From positions 8,066,001 through 8,130,000 of the forward strand of contig NC_091006.1 in NCBI RefSeq assembly GCF_041146395.1: a stretch of DNA of 64,000 nucleotides, read 5' to 3'. Under the pieces are notes generated by a model. It saw nothing but the letters and a program-made list of their open reading frames with translations. It made no database searches and was not told where the DNA came from. The translations under genes were made by a program, and so were the position numbers. Source of the DNA: Eulemur rufifrons. Lineage: Eukaryota > Chordata > Mammalia > Primates > Lemuridae. Positions 1-9,389 of the stretch are shown here, piece after piece (positions within the stretch are counted from its first letter, which is position 1; each line of letters begins with the position of its first letter).

Positions 1-97
1 GGAGTGGCTTGGCTCAGGGGTGGGGATGGCAGAAGCTAATTCAGTTTGGGTGTTAAGAAATGTGTCTTGGAGGTGACATGAACTGGTCACGAGTACC

Positions 98-286
98 TGG
101 GCTCAAGGGATCCTCCTGAGTCAGCCTCCTGAGTAGCTGGGGACTACAGGCACACACCACCATGCCTGGCTAATCAAAAAAAATTTTTTTTAGAGACAGG
201 GGCTTGCTATGTTGCCCAAGCTGGTCTCAAACTCCTAGCTTCAAGGGATCTTCCCGCTTCAGCCTCCTGAGTAGCTGGGATTACAG
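98..286 (-). repeat. Old Alu fragment (AluJ-like), reverse orientation
   Basis: The segment reads as a reverse-strand Alu: 'gcctcctgagtagctgg', 'accaccatgcctggctaat', then 'gttgcccaagctggtctcaaactcct'. It lacks the lemur-specific linker and the poly-T head, so it is an older, truncated copy in DMAC2 intron 2. Confidence 0.75.
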
Positions 287-1138
287 CTCGTACCTGGCAG
301 GGAGGTGACATTTGATCAGAGACTTGAGTGGCGAGAAGGAACAGAGTGCAAAGGCTCGAAGGCTAGAATTACGATGGCTGAGCAAACAGCAATAAGATGC
401 TGAGCAAACAGCAATAAGGATGCTATGTTGAGGGTGAGGGGAGTTCCTGGTAGGGGGTCTCAAAGCTCAGTAGGGGACAAGTTTTAGGCCTTGCTTGGAG
501 ACTGGCTTTTACTGTCGGTGCAATTGGAAACCACTTGAGGGTTTTAAGCAGGGTGGCAATGTTATCTATTTTACTTTTTAAGGAGTCCTTTAACTGCTTT
601 GTGGACCACAATGCAGTATATGGGGTGAACAGTAACCAGTTAGGAGATGACTGCAGTAATCCAACCATAAAACAAAGGGGTGTACCAAGCTACTAAGAGT
701 GGAGGCAGTAAGAACTGGTTAAATTTGGGATAGTCTAGTATTTTATTGATGGACCGGGAGTGGAGGGCAGAGAGAGCAATCAGGGATGACCCCTCAAAAT
801 TTGGCTTGAACAACTGGGTGGGCAGCGTTACTGGTTAGTGGGATAGGGAAGGCTTAGGGGTGAGCAGATTTTTTTTAGGGAGAAATGAGGGTTTGGTTTT
901 AGCCATGTTAGGATTGAGATGCTAGCTATACCTCAAGTGGAGCTGGTGGGTAGCAAGTTGTTTATATGAACTGGAGTTCTTGAGAGGGCATCGGCTGGAG
1001 AGGAAGCTGCAAGAGTCAGCAAGGCTGGCATTGGAAGCCAAGGTGCCACCAGGGAATGGTAAGGGCAGGCCCTGGGCTTTGACTGGTGAAGCCTGAGCAG
1101 TGGGTCTCCACAAGGTCTTGCAGGCTAGGGGTTCTCAC
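287..1138. other. DMAC2 intron 2 (part), no exon seen
   Basis: No further DMAC2 exon could be recognised left of the exon 2 donor, so exon 3 probably lies outside the window. About 690-1000 resembles a common old mammalian interspersed repeat also seen near 3.7-4.5 kb. I could not assign its family. Confidence 0.5.
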
Positions 1139-1332
1139 CGATTTTTCTGGTGCACTTTCAACATCTGCCTTTGGAGGAAGTACTGTCTCATAAACTCCAC
1201 ATCATAGAAGCGGTCAGACAGGAACTGGAGCAGTGTTTTTCCCTTCTGACTGCCCTCTGGAGTCGCTGCCCCACCCGGGCCGTGGATGCCCCTGCTACTC
1301 CCATTCCATATGGCTGCCACCAGGCGCAGGGA
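1139..1332 (-). CDS. DMAC2: DMAC2 (ATP5SL) exon 2, distal membrane-arm assembly component 2
   Basis: Read on the minus strand, this exon encodes the N-terminal part of DMAC2, a mitochondrial protein needed to assemble the distal membrane arm of respiratory complex I. Recognisable family peptides are [26 protein letters not shown] and [17 protein letters not shown], ending in KVHQKN. The acceptor is a pyrimidine-rich stretch ending ccccag just above 1332, and the donor is CG|gtgaga at 1139/1138, so the exon is 194 bp and ends in phase 2. The segment is basic and amphipathic, consistent with a mitochondrial presequence. Later leucine-rich-repeat-like exons are not in the window. The frame has no stop or shift, so the gene looks intact here. 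Confidence 0.93.
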
Positions 1333-1742
1333 CTGGGGCTGGGGAGAGGAAAGGAGGAGCTGAGCTTGGATCCCCCAATTCTTGCTGCATAAACCTCAAC
1401 CCCTCTGCTTCCTGAGTTTCTCTAAGTTCTCCTTTCAGAACTTCCAAATTCTTAGGGGTTCCAGAAATTTCTCCATGTTGTTCTCAAGTTCTTCCCCTTA
1501 ATCAGCCCTGAATTCTCTCCTTGATTTAGCCAAATATTGTTGATTTTCCTAAATTTTCCCCCAAACCTAAGGAGGTTTCTCAAAACCTCCATTATCTGAC
1601 TTTTTACTTCCCACAAATTCACCCCTTAATTTTACCCAATTCTTCTCCCAGGGTCTTCCTGAATGATTTATTTCTTTCCCCCAAATATAATCTTAATTTC
1701 TTTCCAAACCATGCAGAGAATTTACCATTAAGACCACGCTCA

Positions 1743-2075
1743 GGCTGGGTGTGGTGGATCACGCCTGTAATCCTAGCACTCTGAGAGGGCGAGGCAGAAG
1801 GATAGCTCAAGGTCAGGAGTTTGAGACCAGCCTGAGCAAGAGCGAGACCCTGTCTCTACTAGAAAAATAGAAAGAAATTAGCTGGACAACTAAAAATATA
1901 TATAGAAAAAATTAGCTGGGCATAGTGGCTTATGCCTGTAATCCCAGCTACTCGGGAGGCTGAGGCAGGAGGATCACTTGAGCCCAGGAGTTTGAGGTTG
2001 CTGTGAGCTAGGCTAATGCCACAGCACTCTAGCCCAGGCAACAGAGTGAGACAATGTCTCAAAAACAACAACAAC
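1743..2075 (+). repeat. Lemur-type Alu, forward
   Basis: Starts 'ggctgggtgtggtgg' and has the lemur linker 'aaagaaattagctggacaac' with a tatata stretch. It ends in an imperfect A-rich tail. It lies in DMAC2 intron 1. Confidence 0.9.
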
Positions 2076-2370
2076 CCAAAAAACTCCCCCCAAAAACAGA
2101 TGCACAAAAGGTCATTAAAAGTATAACTGAATAGGTCAGATAAGCCTAAACAGAAGACTTTCTGGCTGCACGGCCGGTTCAATTTCACTTTCAAGGTCGC
2201 CTCTTAATCTGCTCCAATTTCTCTTGCTTGAACCAAATTCTGTTTCCCAAATCTCTTGATAATTTTGCCCAAACTCTTATTTTCTTTCAAAATTCTTAAG
2301 CACTAAACCTTTCTTTAATTTTCACTAAATTTATATTCCTTGATTTTGCCCAATTCTACCTAAATCCTCT

Positions 2371-2699
2371 TTTTTTTTTTTTTTTTGAGACAGAGTCTCA
2401 CTCTGTTGCCTGGGCTAGAGTGCCGCGGCGTCAGCCTAGCTCACAGCATCCTCAAACTCCTGGGCTCAAGTGATCCTCCTGCCTCAGCCTCCCAAGTAGC
2501 TGGGACTACAAGCATGCGCCACCATGCCCGGCTAAGTTTTTCTATATATTTTTAGTTGTCCAACTAATTTCTTTCTATTTTTAGTAGAGACGGGTCTCGC
2601 TCTTGCTCAGGTTGGTCTCGAATTCCTGAGCTCAAACGATCCGCCCGCCTCGGCCTCCCAGAGTGCTAGGATTACAGGCGTGAGCCACCGCGCCCGGCC
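2371..2699 (-). repeat. Lemur-type Alu, reverse, with target-site duplication
   Basis: The poly-T head is followed by 'gagacagagtctcactctg' and the body ends 'gagccaccgcgcccggcc'. The 14-base flank ACCTAAATCCTCTT occurs on both sides (about 2358-2371 and 2700-2713), which marks the target-site duplication. Confidence 0.95.
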
Positions 2700-3274
2700 T
2701 ACCTAAATCCTCTTATCGAAATATAGCAAATTCATTCCTTATTTTCTTCCAGATCCTTCCCTTAGAATAACCAAATTCACCTATTGCTCACCCCCAACCT
2801 CCATCATACGTTTGGTTTTTTATAAAAATTCCTTAAACTGCCAGGCATTTCCCTTACATTTATCTTCTACCCTAGGATTGAATCTCAGATTCTCGGCCAA
2901 TGCCTTCCAAATCTTCTTCTCCGCTAGGTCCCACCCTCGCCTGCCCATTGGCTCCCCGTGCGCGCCGTCGTATCCCTTCCTCTGATTGGCTAGACGCGCC
3001 ACTCTTCGAAACGTGCTCTCTCATCCCCATAGGATTCTCTCCGCCAAGTCCCCGCCCCTTATCGCCCGCTGAAGCTCTTCCAACGCCCGCGATCCCCTCG
3101 GATCCTTCCCAGCCCTCCGTAGCCATAGGTCTACACTGCCAGGGCGGAGCTCAGCGGAAGAAGCTCCTGCTGCCTCAAGGCCCTTTGCTCTCGTGGCCGT
3201 CCGCAGAGGCCCTGAGGGCAACGGCTGCAGAGAGAACTTCAATCTGGGGGACTCCAAGAGCTCCGGTCACCTAC

Positions 3275-3292
3275 CGTCCTGGGCGCCGCCAT
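3275..3292 (-). CDS. DMAC2: DMAC2 coding exon 1 (MAAPRT)
   Basis: Minus-strand ATG at 3292-3290 begins MAAPRT, and the next bases are gtaggtgacc, a good splice donor. Joining after ACG to exon 2 at 1332 is phase 0 and gives [17 protein letters not shown], which agrees with the N terminus of mammalian DMAC2. Intron 1 is about 1.94 kb and carries two Alus. The 5' untranslated part is not separately visible. Confidence 0.88.
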
Positions 3293-3295
3293 ATT
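3285..3295 (-). promoter_or_regulatory. YY1-type motif overlapping the DMAC2 start codon
   Basis: On the minus strand AATATGGCGGC matches the AANATGGCGGC form of the YY1 site and includes the DMAC2 ATG. YY1 sites placed over the start region of TATA-less genes for mitochondrial and translation proteins are well known. Binding here is inferred. Confidence 0.6.
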
Positions 3296-3370
3296 GCTAG
3301 GGTTGCGTCACCGGAAACGGCCGATCGCGAACGCCTTCTCTTGTGGCCACGGCCCACCGTCTTCTAACTC

Positions 3371-3850
3371 TCCTCTTAAAGGAGCACGCACGTTTTAACT
3401 CTTCTCGGGTTTGGGGGTTACTCAGAGCGCCATAGGCTTTAAAACAGGACTCTGAAGTCTTTCCCCGGGGGAGGATGGGCTGTCCTTCGTTCTAGAGTTT
3501 CTTCCTTTCCTTAGACTGCAGTTGCATTCTCCCTGAGTTTCCTTGTTCCTCCAGCTCTCACTCACTACCTCCTTAAAATAGGGAATAAGGTGGCTGAAAA
3601 ACTGTGTCATTTAATTAATAAAACCAGGGTCAGGCAAGGGAAGGGCGAGTGTGTGGAGTCAAAATCTGATTTACATTTTGTGAAGACCATTTCTGCCAGG
3701 TGGAGGATGTACCTTAGAGGGCAAGGGTAGACGCAGGGGACCAGTAAAGGGGCTACTGCAGTAGTCCAGGCAAGAGATGAATGGGGACAGGATTAGGCAT
3801 GGAGCGGTGGAAATGATGAGAAATGCTCAGATATTTATTTATTTATTTAT
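3371..3850. other. Intergenic, part old interspersed repeat
   Basis: No gene seen. From about 3660 the text 'gcagtagtccaggcaagagatga' marks an old dispersed mammalian repeat that continues on the far side of the Alu (4167-4500). The family is not assigned. Confidence 0.45.
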
Positions 3851-4166
3851 TTTTTTTTTTTGAGACAGAGTCTCACTCTCTTACCTGGGCTAGAGTGCCG
3901 TGGCGTCTAGCTCACAGCAACCTCAAACTCCTGGGCTCAAGCGATCCTCCTGCCTCAGCCTCCTGGGTAGCTGGGACTATAGGCACACGCCACCATGCCT
4001 GGCTAATTTTTTCTATTTTTAGTTGTTTGGCTGATTTCTTTCTATTTTTAGTAGAGACGGGTCTTGCTCTTGCTCAGGCTGGTCTCGAACTCCTGAGCTC
4101 AAGCAATCCTCCCACCTCGACCTCCCAGAGTGCTAGGATTACAGGTGTGAGCCACTGCTCCCAGCC
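3851..4166 (-). repeat. Lemur-type Alu, reverse
   Basis: Poly-T head, then 'gagacagagtctcactctc', then the linker 'tttctttctatttttagtag', ending 'gccactgctcccagcc'. Confidence 0.93.
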
Positions 4167-5129
4167 GAGATTTTGGTTCTGTATTGAAGGTCAAGTCAAC
4201 AGCTTAAAAAACTAAAAAGATAGTGGAGATGGGGAAACTGGGAGAGCAGCAGGTCAGGAAGGATACCTGTGTTGATTTAAGCCACCAGGAGTGTGGTTAT
4301 TTGTTGTAGCAGCAACAGGAAATGAATCCAGTGAGTAGGTCCTAACTGAGAGTTCCATTTTGATCATATTGACCTTGAGATGTCTGCGACATCAGATGGG
4401 GCTGCGGAGTCGAGGTCTGGAGCTCAGGAGGGAGGTCAAGATTGTAGTCAGAGACTTGGGAGCCAGTGACATACACGTGAAATTTTAACAGCTTGGGCCT
4501 GAGAGAGGGGTTCAAAGCAGAGGAAGGCCTGCAGTGCTGCCCAACCTTGTCCACAGCGGGGCTCTCCCTGACAGTGAAATAACCACAGCCAAGTCCAGGG
4601 TTGGCAGCATCGGTTGGTCAGCCATAGGCTGGCAGCCTGGACACTGAGGCCCTCCAGCTGAGGGATTGTTCTTTTGGAGCCCCTGGACGCCATTCCTGCC
4701 CCTCAGGCAACACTGGTGGGGAAGGTGTAGGATGGCCTGAGCTGAGAGGGCAGGAAGGACCAAGCTTTGGGAAGCCACAGGTCAGAGGAGGCTGAGGAGA
4801 GGCTGACGAGGTGGGAGGGGCAGCACAGATGGGGCCAGGCGTCAACAGACCCTGAGACACCCTGGAGTGCTCAGCGAGGGGTGGAGTTTGACCTCTGCAA
4901 GAGAGGCTGTGTTTGGGTCCTTGTGAGCAGAGTTAAGGTTAGACTTCAGAAGGAAAAACAAAAACCAAGAACACGAGGCCAGTTGATTCTCTGTGAAGAA
5001 TGGACTTTGGGATGCCTCTGCAGGAGCCCCAGCCCTCCCGGTTGCCCTTTATTCCCTCCTCCCCCCAGATCCCCAGGGGACTGGGTCACCCTGGACCTTG
5101 CTACTTCCTGTTCCTGACAGCCACTGCTC
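4167..5129. other. ERICH4 upstream region
   Basis: Contains the rest of the old repeat to about 4500, then unique sequence leading to the ERICH4 ATG. No TATA box or CpG island stands out and no other exon is recognisable, so the promoter cannot be placed precisely. Confidence 0.4.
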
Positions 5130-5303
5130 ATGGAGCTGTGGAGGCAGCTGAGGGAGGCTGGACTGGTGCCTCTGGGGCTGGGCCCACCCCCACAGGCCCT
5201 GAGGGGGGTCTCCCCCGTGGAGAGCCCTGGCCAGACCCTCCTGTCTCCAGGGGCAGACACTGGAGGTTCCAGGGAGAGTCTGCTGCGGATCTGGGAGGAG
5301 CTG
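5130..5303 (+). CDS. ERICH4: ERICH4 exon 1, glutamate-rich protein 4
   Basis: Fifty-eight codons starting MELWRQLREAGLVPLGLG and ending LLRIWEEL, followed at once by the donor gtgagtgag. The start matches the ERICH4 N terminus in mammals and the exon ends in phase 0. ERICH4 (C19orf69) is a small protein of unknown biochemical function. This half is proline- and glycine-rich with no signal peptide or membrane segment. The gene lies head to head with DMAC2 about 1.8 kb away, as in human 19q13.2. Confidence 0.92.
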
Positions 5304-5329
5304 GTGAGTGAGGGGTTTGAAGGCACAAG

Positions 5330-5800
5330 AGATGGGGGGAGAGAGAGAGAGAGAATGAGTGAATGAATGAATGAATGAAAATAGAAAGGGCTAGAGATCA
5401 GAAGACAGAATCTGAGTGACAGCAAGAGATAAATAGAGGCAGAGATAGACAGAGACAGAGACAGAGAGACCCCAAAAGGAAGAGACAGAGGTGGAAAGAC
5501 TGAGACAGAAACAGAGCAGGAACAGAGACAGAGAGATTCCAGCTGAATCTAAGAAAGAGAGAGATGGCGACAGCCAAAGCCCGGCCCAGAGAAATGGGGA
5601 AACAAACTCAGAACAGAGAGACAGGGACATGGAAAGACATAGAAACACATAAGGACAGAGACAGACAGGAGGAAACAGAAATAACAAGAGAGGGACACAT
5701 ACTAAGAGAGACAAAGAGACCAAGACTTAGAGAGAGGCAGTGAGGGACAGCACAATGGAAAGACAGAGACAGACAGAGACACAGGTAGAGATCGAGAGAC
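5330..5800. repeat. Purine-rich (AGACAGAG)n-like low-complexity tract
   Basis: The plus strand is almost all purine with short runs of GAGA, GAAT (about 5355-5378) and AGACAGAGAC. It fills most of the 660-bp ERICH4 intron. The apparent minus-strand Ser/Leu-rich frame is only the complement of this tract. Confidence 0.9.
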
Positions 5801-5963
5801 GCTCTGAGAAGCAGGATGGCAGTTAGGGTCCCAGGGCAGAGTGAAGACCCTGCCCAAGTGTCTCAGGCCCAGATTCGAGCTGGGATCTGCTCTAACCCAG
5901 GTCCTGGAGGCACCCCTTGCCCTCTGGGGTAGCATCCCTGTGACACACCCTTTCTACTGGCAG

Positions 5964-6191
5964 GAGAACCTGCGCCAAGCGGATGTCCAGCTGCTGGGCC
6001 AGCTGTGCAGCTTGGGGCTGCAGATGAAGGCGCTTCGGGAGGATCTGGTTACCATCCTGGAAGAGGAGGAGGAGAGCTGTGAGGAAGAGGAGGAGGAGGA
6101 TGTAGAAGAGCCCCAGAGGAAGCAGGAGGAAGAACACCTGGGGGCCTCCTGCCCAGCCCCAAGCCCCCCTGACTTTGAGATGACCATCTGA
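5964..6191 (+). CDS. ERICH4: ERICH4 exon 2, acidic C-terminal half
   Basis: The acceptor is tttctactggcag at 5963. The exon continues in phase 0 as ENLRQADVQLLGQLCSLG, then a run of glutamates with a few Ser/Cys/Asp, then SPPDFEMTI and the stop TGA at 6189-6191. With exon 1 this gives 133 residues, close to the roughly 130 of the human protein. LRQADVQLLGQLCSLGLQMK looks amphipathic and helical, and the Glu tract gives the family its name. The frame is intact. Confidence 0.94.
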   Translation, partial: ENLRQADVQLLGQLCSLGLQMKALREDLVTILEEEEESCEEEEEEDVEEPQRKQEEEHLGASCPAPSPPDFEMTI

Positions 6192-6496
6192 GGCTCTGCC
6201 AGTGTGCTTTCAGAGTGATACACAAATGAGATGCACATGTATGCAAAAGAGGGGGGAAATTTGCAGGACAAATCAGATTTGCAATCAAGCGTGCTGTTTG
6301 AGCAAGTGCTTCCTCTGAAGATATCTGCAGTGAGATGTCGGCATTGGCCTGTGAGCTGGAGGTGTGTTTGCAGATGATGTGGGAGGTTGCAGAGAAGCTG
6401 CAGGTGCATTTGCGGATGAACCTTGTGCGCACTGCTGAGGAGATGTGGGTCTTTGCAGACATGATGGAGATGCTTCCAGACAAGACTGTAGCTTAA
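6192..6496. other. ERICH4 3' flank / probable 3' UTR
   Basis: Follows the ERICH4 stop with no other gene. No AATAAA occurs before the adjoining repeat, where one is present at 6688. Confidence 0.5.
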
Positions 6497-6722
6497 TGCT
6501 GTCCAGTGTGGTAGCCACTGGCTGCACGTGGCTATTGAAACAGGGGGAGTCTGAATTGAGATGTGCTGTGAGTGTAAAATACACACCAGATTTTAAAGTC
6601 TCACTATGATAAAAAGAATATAAAAACATCTCAGGAGTTTTTGAGATTAATTCTTTGTTGAAATAATATTTTGAGTGTACTGATAGAAATAAAATATTAC
6701 TAAAATTAATTTCACTTGTTTA
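6497..6722. repeat. hAT-type non-autonomous DNA transposon fragment
   Basis: 'tgctgtccagtgtggtagccactggctgcacgtggctattg' and 'tgtaaaatacacaccagatttta' match a common primate hAT-Charlie MITE (MER3/MER58 group; exact family uncertain). Related copies lie at 8.55, 13.25 and 56.70 kb. Confidence 0.75.
6688..6693 (+). terminator. Possible ERICH4 polyadenylation signal AATAAA
   Basis: This is the first AATAAA after the ERICH4 stop, about 0.5 kb downstream, inside the hAT fragment. It may be the gene's poly(A) signal or part of the repeat. Confidence 0.35.
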
Positions 6723-6732
6723 TTTTGTAAGT

Positions 6733-7345
6733 TTTTCCTGTCGTAAAATATACATAACATAAAATTGACCATTTTAACCATTTTTAAGTGTATGGTTTGT
6801 TGGCATTAAGTACATTCACCTTGTTATGCAACCATTGCCACCATCCGCCTCCAGACTCTTTCCATGTTCTCAGCTGAAAGTCTGTACCCGCTAAACAATA
6901 ACACTCCATCTCCCTCTCCCCGAGCCCCGGGCAACCACCGTTCTACTCTCTGTTTCTATATAACTGCCTACTCTAGGTACCTCATATAGGTGGGATTATA
7001 TATTTGTCCTTTTGTGCCTGGTGCATTTCACTTAGCGTAATGTCTTCACAGTTCATCTAAGGACGGAGCTTTCATTCTATTTTGTAGAATGGAGGTTACC
7101 CCCATTCATAGAAAAAGAAAAATTAAAAAAAAAACAAAGGTTCATCTGTGTTGTAGTACGAGTCAGTATTTCATCCCTTTTTACGGCTGAATAGTATTCC
7201 ACTGTATCACGGCTATGCCACACTGTATGTATCCATTTCATCTGTCAAGGGACACTTGGGTTCCTTCTATCTTTTTTGTCCATTGGGAATAACACTGCTA
7301 GGAACATGGTGTGCAAATATCTGTTAAAGTTCCTGCTTTCAATTC
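6733..7345 (-). repeat. Old L1 3' fragment, reverse (part 1)
   Basis: 'aaaattgaccattttaaccat', 'gggattatatatttgtcctt' and 'cactgtatgtatccatttc' follow the complement of an old L1 ORF2 end. It continues after the inserted Alu at 7686. Confidence 0.85.
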
Positions 7346-7685
7346 TTTTTTTTTTTTTTTTTTTTGAGACAGTCTCGCTTTGTTGCCCGGGCTAGAGTGA
7401 GTGCCGTGGCGTCAGCCTAGCTCACGGCAACCTCAAACTTCTGGGGTTAAGCCAGCCTACTGCCTCAGCCTCCTGAGTAGCTGGGACTACAGGCATGCGC
7501 CACCATGCCCAGCCAATTTTTTCTATATATATTTTTAGGTGTCCGGTTAATTTCTTTCTATTTTTTTGTAGAGACGGGAGTCTCGCTCTTGCTCAGGCTG
7601 GTCTTGAACTCCTGACCTTGAGCGATCCACCTGCCTTGGCCTCCCAGAGTGCTAGGATTACAGGTGTGAGCCACCACGCCCGGCC
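7346..7685 (-). repeat. Lemur-type Alu, reverse, inside L1
   Basis: Poly-T head and lemur linker are present and the body ends 'ccaccacgcccggcc'. CTTTCAATTCTT flanks both sides, showing insertion into the L1. Confidence 0.95.
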
Positions 7686-7870
7686 CCCACTTTCAATTCT
7701 TTAGTGTATATACCCGGAAGTGGAATTGCTGAATCCACATGATAATTTTGTGTTTAATATTTTGGGGAACTATTATACTGTTTTCTACGAAGGCTGCATC
7801 GTTTTACATTCCTTCCAGCGACACGCAAGGGTTCCAGTGTCTCCATTTCCTCATCAACACTTATAACAGC
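7686..7870 (-). repeat. Old L1 3' fragment, reverse (part 2)
   Basis: Continues the L1 text after the Alu: 'ttagtgtatatacccggaag', 'ggaattgctgaatccacatg', then 'ctgttttctacgaaggctgc'. Confidence 0.85.
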
Positions 7871-8043
7871 CGAATGGTAAGGTACCTCCGAGGCTGGGGG
7901 CCAGGGCCCGGGACCCTGCCATGGGGCTATGCTTTGCGTTCATTCCACAATATTTACTGAGCTCTTGCTACGTGCTAGATGCTGTCCAAATACAGGGTAT
8001 ACCAAGGAAAGAACATAAAGGAAGCAATAAAAGACAGAAATCA

Positions 8044-8198
8044 GGCTGGGCACTGTGGCTCACGCCTGTAAACCCAGCACTCTGAGAGGCTGAGGTGGGA
8101 GGATCACTTGAGCCCAGGAGGTCGAGGCTGCAGTGAGCTATGATTGCACCACTGCACTACAGCCTGGAAGACAGGGAGACCATGTCTCTAAAAAAAAA
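8044..8198 (+). repeat. Free Alu-left-monomer-like SINE
   Basis: A single Alu monomer of about 155 bp starting 'ggctgggcactgtggctcac' and ending in 'ctctaaaaaaaa'. AAGACAGAAATCA flanks both sides as a target-site duplication. There is no right monomer, so it fits a FLAM-like element. Confidence 0.8.
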
Positions 8199-8894
8199 GA
8201 CAGAAATCACAGTAGTTAATTCTTACCAAGCATGCACTTGGCCAGGTATGGCATTTCATATGCATTCGATATCCTTGAGGCCACATCTAACAAACACTTC
8301 AGGGAGGCTCACCAAGGGCAGGGGCTTCCTCAGATCAGCCACCCGGGGGCGAGGCTCCCAGCTGGGTCTGTCATTTATGCCTCCCGACCCCTCCTGTAGG
8401 GCAGAGGACCTGGCAGTGAGGCCAGACCAAAGCCAGGTGTGCACGGCCAGGCCATCCCTCGTCATCAGTTATCCCCTCCTCGAGGGCGCCTCCCCCAGGC
8501 TCCTTCTCAGAGCCCCCACCTCTGCCCCACCTTCCCCCCAGACTTCTAGAGCTGTGCCGTCCACTGCAGTAGCCACTCACCGTGGGTGGGTCTTGAGCGC
8601 TTGAAATGTGTCTGGTCTGTATTAGGAGCCGCTGCAAGTGTAAGTACAGGCAGGATTTCAAAGCCCTGGTATGAAAAAAGGAATGCAAAAGAAATCATGA
8701 CATTTTTGTTAATTACATGTTTAATTGATAACGTATTCAATATATTGTGTTAAATAATATATATTATTGAAATTATTTTCACCCGTTTCTTTCTTAAAAT
8801 TTTCAATATGGCTATCAGAAAATGTAAAAATCACATAAGGGTCTTGGCTTGGGTGTATGTCTATCGGGCGCTCACCTGCTGTGAGGCGCTGTGT
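8199..8894. repeat. Repeat block with hAT fragment (8549-8840)
   Basis: The part from 8549 repeats the hAT text seen at 6.5 kb ('gtagccactcaccgtgggtgg', 'gcttgaaatgtgtctgg'). The part at 8290-8540 resembles 13.04-13.25 kb. No gene seen. Confidence 0.65.
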
Positions 8895-8909
8895 CCACCA
8901 GGTGGCGCC
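8895..8909 (+). promoter_or_regulatory. Predicted CTCF motif, forward
   Basis: CCACCAGGTGGCGCC fits the CTCF core CCASYAGRKGGCRSY at every position. The same 15-mer recurs at 13572. Occupancy is inferred only from the motif. Confidence 0.65.
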
Positions 8910-9084
8910 AACACCCCTCTACAGCGCCCCCAAGGAAGGAAGAGCCGGGACAGAGGCGGGTGGGACCCGTGTGAGGCCCTTTGAAGCAGGAGGGCCTTAC
9001 AGAGGGCGTCGAGACACGCTGTTCCCACACTGAGCCCTCCTATCGGGGGAGAAGCTGCAAGTTCTGCTGAGCAGGAGAGAGGCA

Positions 9085-9292
9085 GCGCGCTGGCTGGATA
9101 GTGACTCCCAAAGATACCCGTGTCTTATCCCTGGAACCCGTGACTCTTCCCCGAAGCCTCCAGGACCAGCACAGCCCTGCCAACACTTGGACTTTAGACT
9201 CCTGACTCCAAAGCCATAGGAAAATCAATTTGTGTTGTTTTCAGCCTCAACTTTGTGGTAACTCGTTGCAACAGCTATAAGAAGCTAATACA
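9085..9292 (+). repeat. MaLR-like LTR fragment
   Basis: 'ggctggatagtgactcccaaag' to 'tttgtgttgttttcagcctc' and 'gaagctaatacag' follow the start and end of an MLT1-like LTR with the middle deleted. The family is judged from memory. Confidence 0.6.
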
Positions 9293-9389
9293 GGCAGGAA
9301 AAGACACAGAGGCAACAGTAATTTTTATACAACCTCCCATCTCCCTTCTGCCCACCACCCCACCCTCCCTTGTCCTCAGTGCCCACCTC

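Larger units (their letters stand above)
2900..3370. promoter_or_regulatory. CpG-rich promoter region of DMAC2
   Basis: This stretch is markedly richer in G+C and CpG than its surroundings and covers the DMAC2 start. It has two ATTGG (inverted CCAAT) motifs near 2946 and 2983 and no TATA box. Just upstream of the DMAC2 ATG are a CRE/ATF-like TGCGTCA at about 3304-3310 and an ETS/GABPA-like ACCGGAAAC at 3310-3318. Such elements are usual for housekeeping mitochondrial genes. A bidirectional promoter is possible but there is no evidence of a plus-strand gene starting here. Confidence 0.75.

Noticed and set aside
2900..3367. 155-codon plus-strand frame across the CpG-rich promoter
   Set aside because: It is a composition effect in the DMAC2 promoter and crosses DMAC2 exon 1 in antisense. 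No homology recognised.
3823..4215. 130-codon frame over the Alu at 3.85 kb, and similar frames over other Alus
   Set aside because: Typical Alu-derived translations without independent support.
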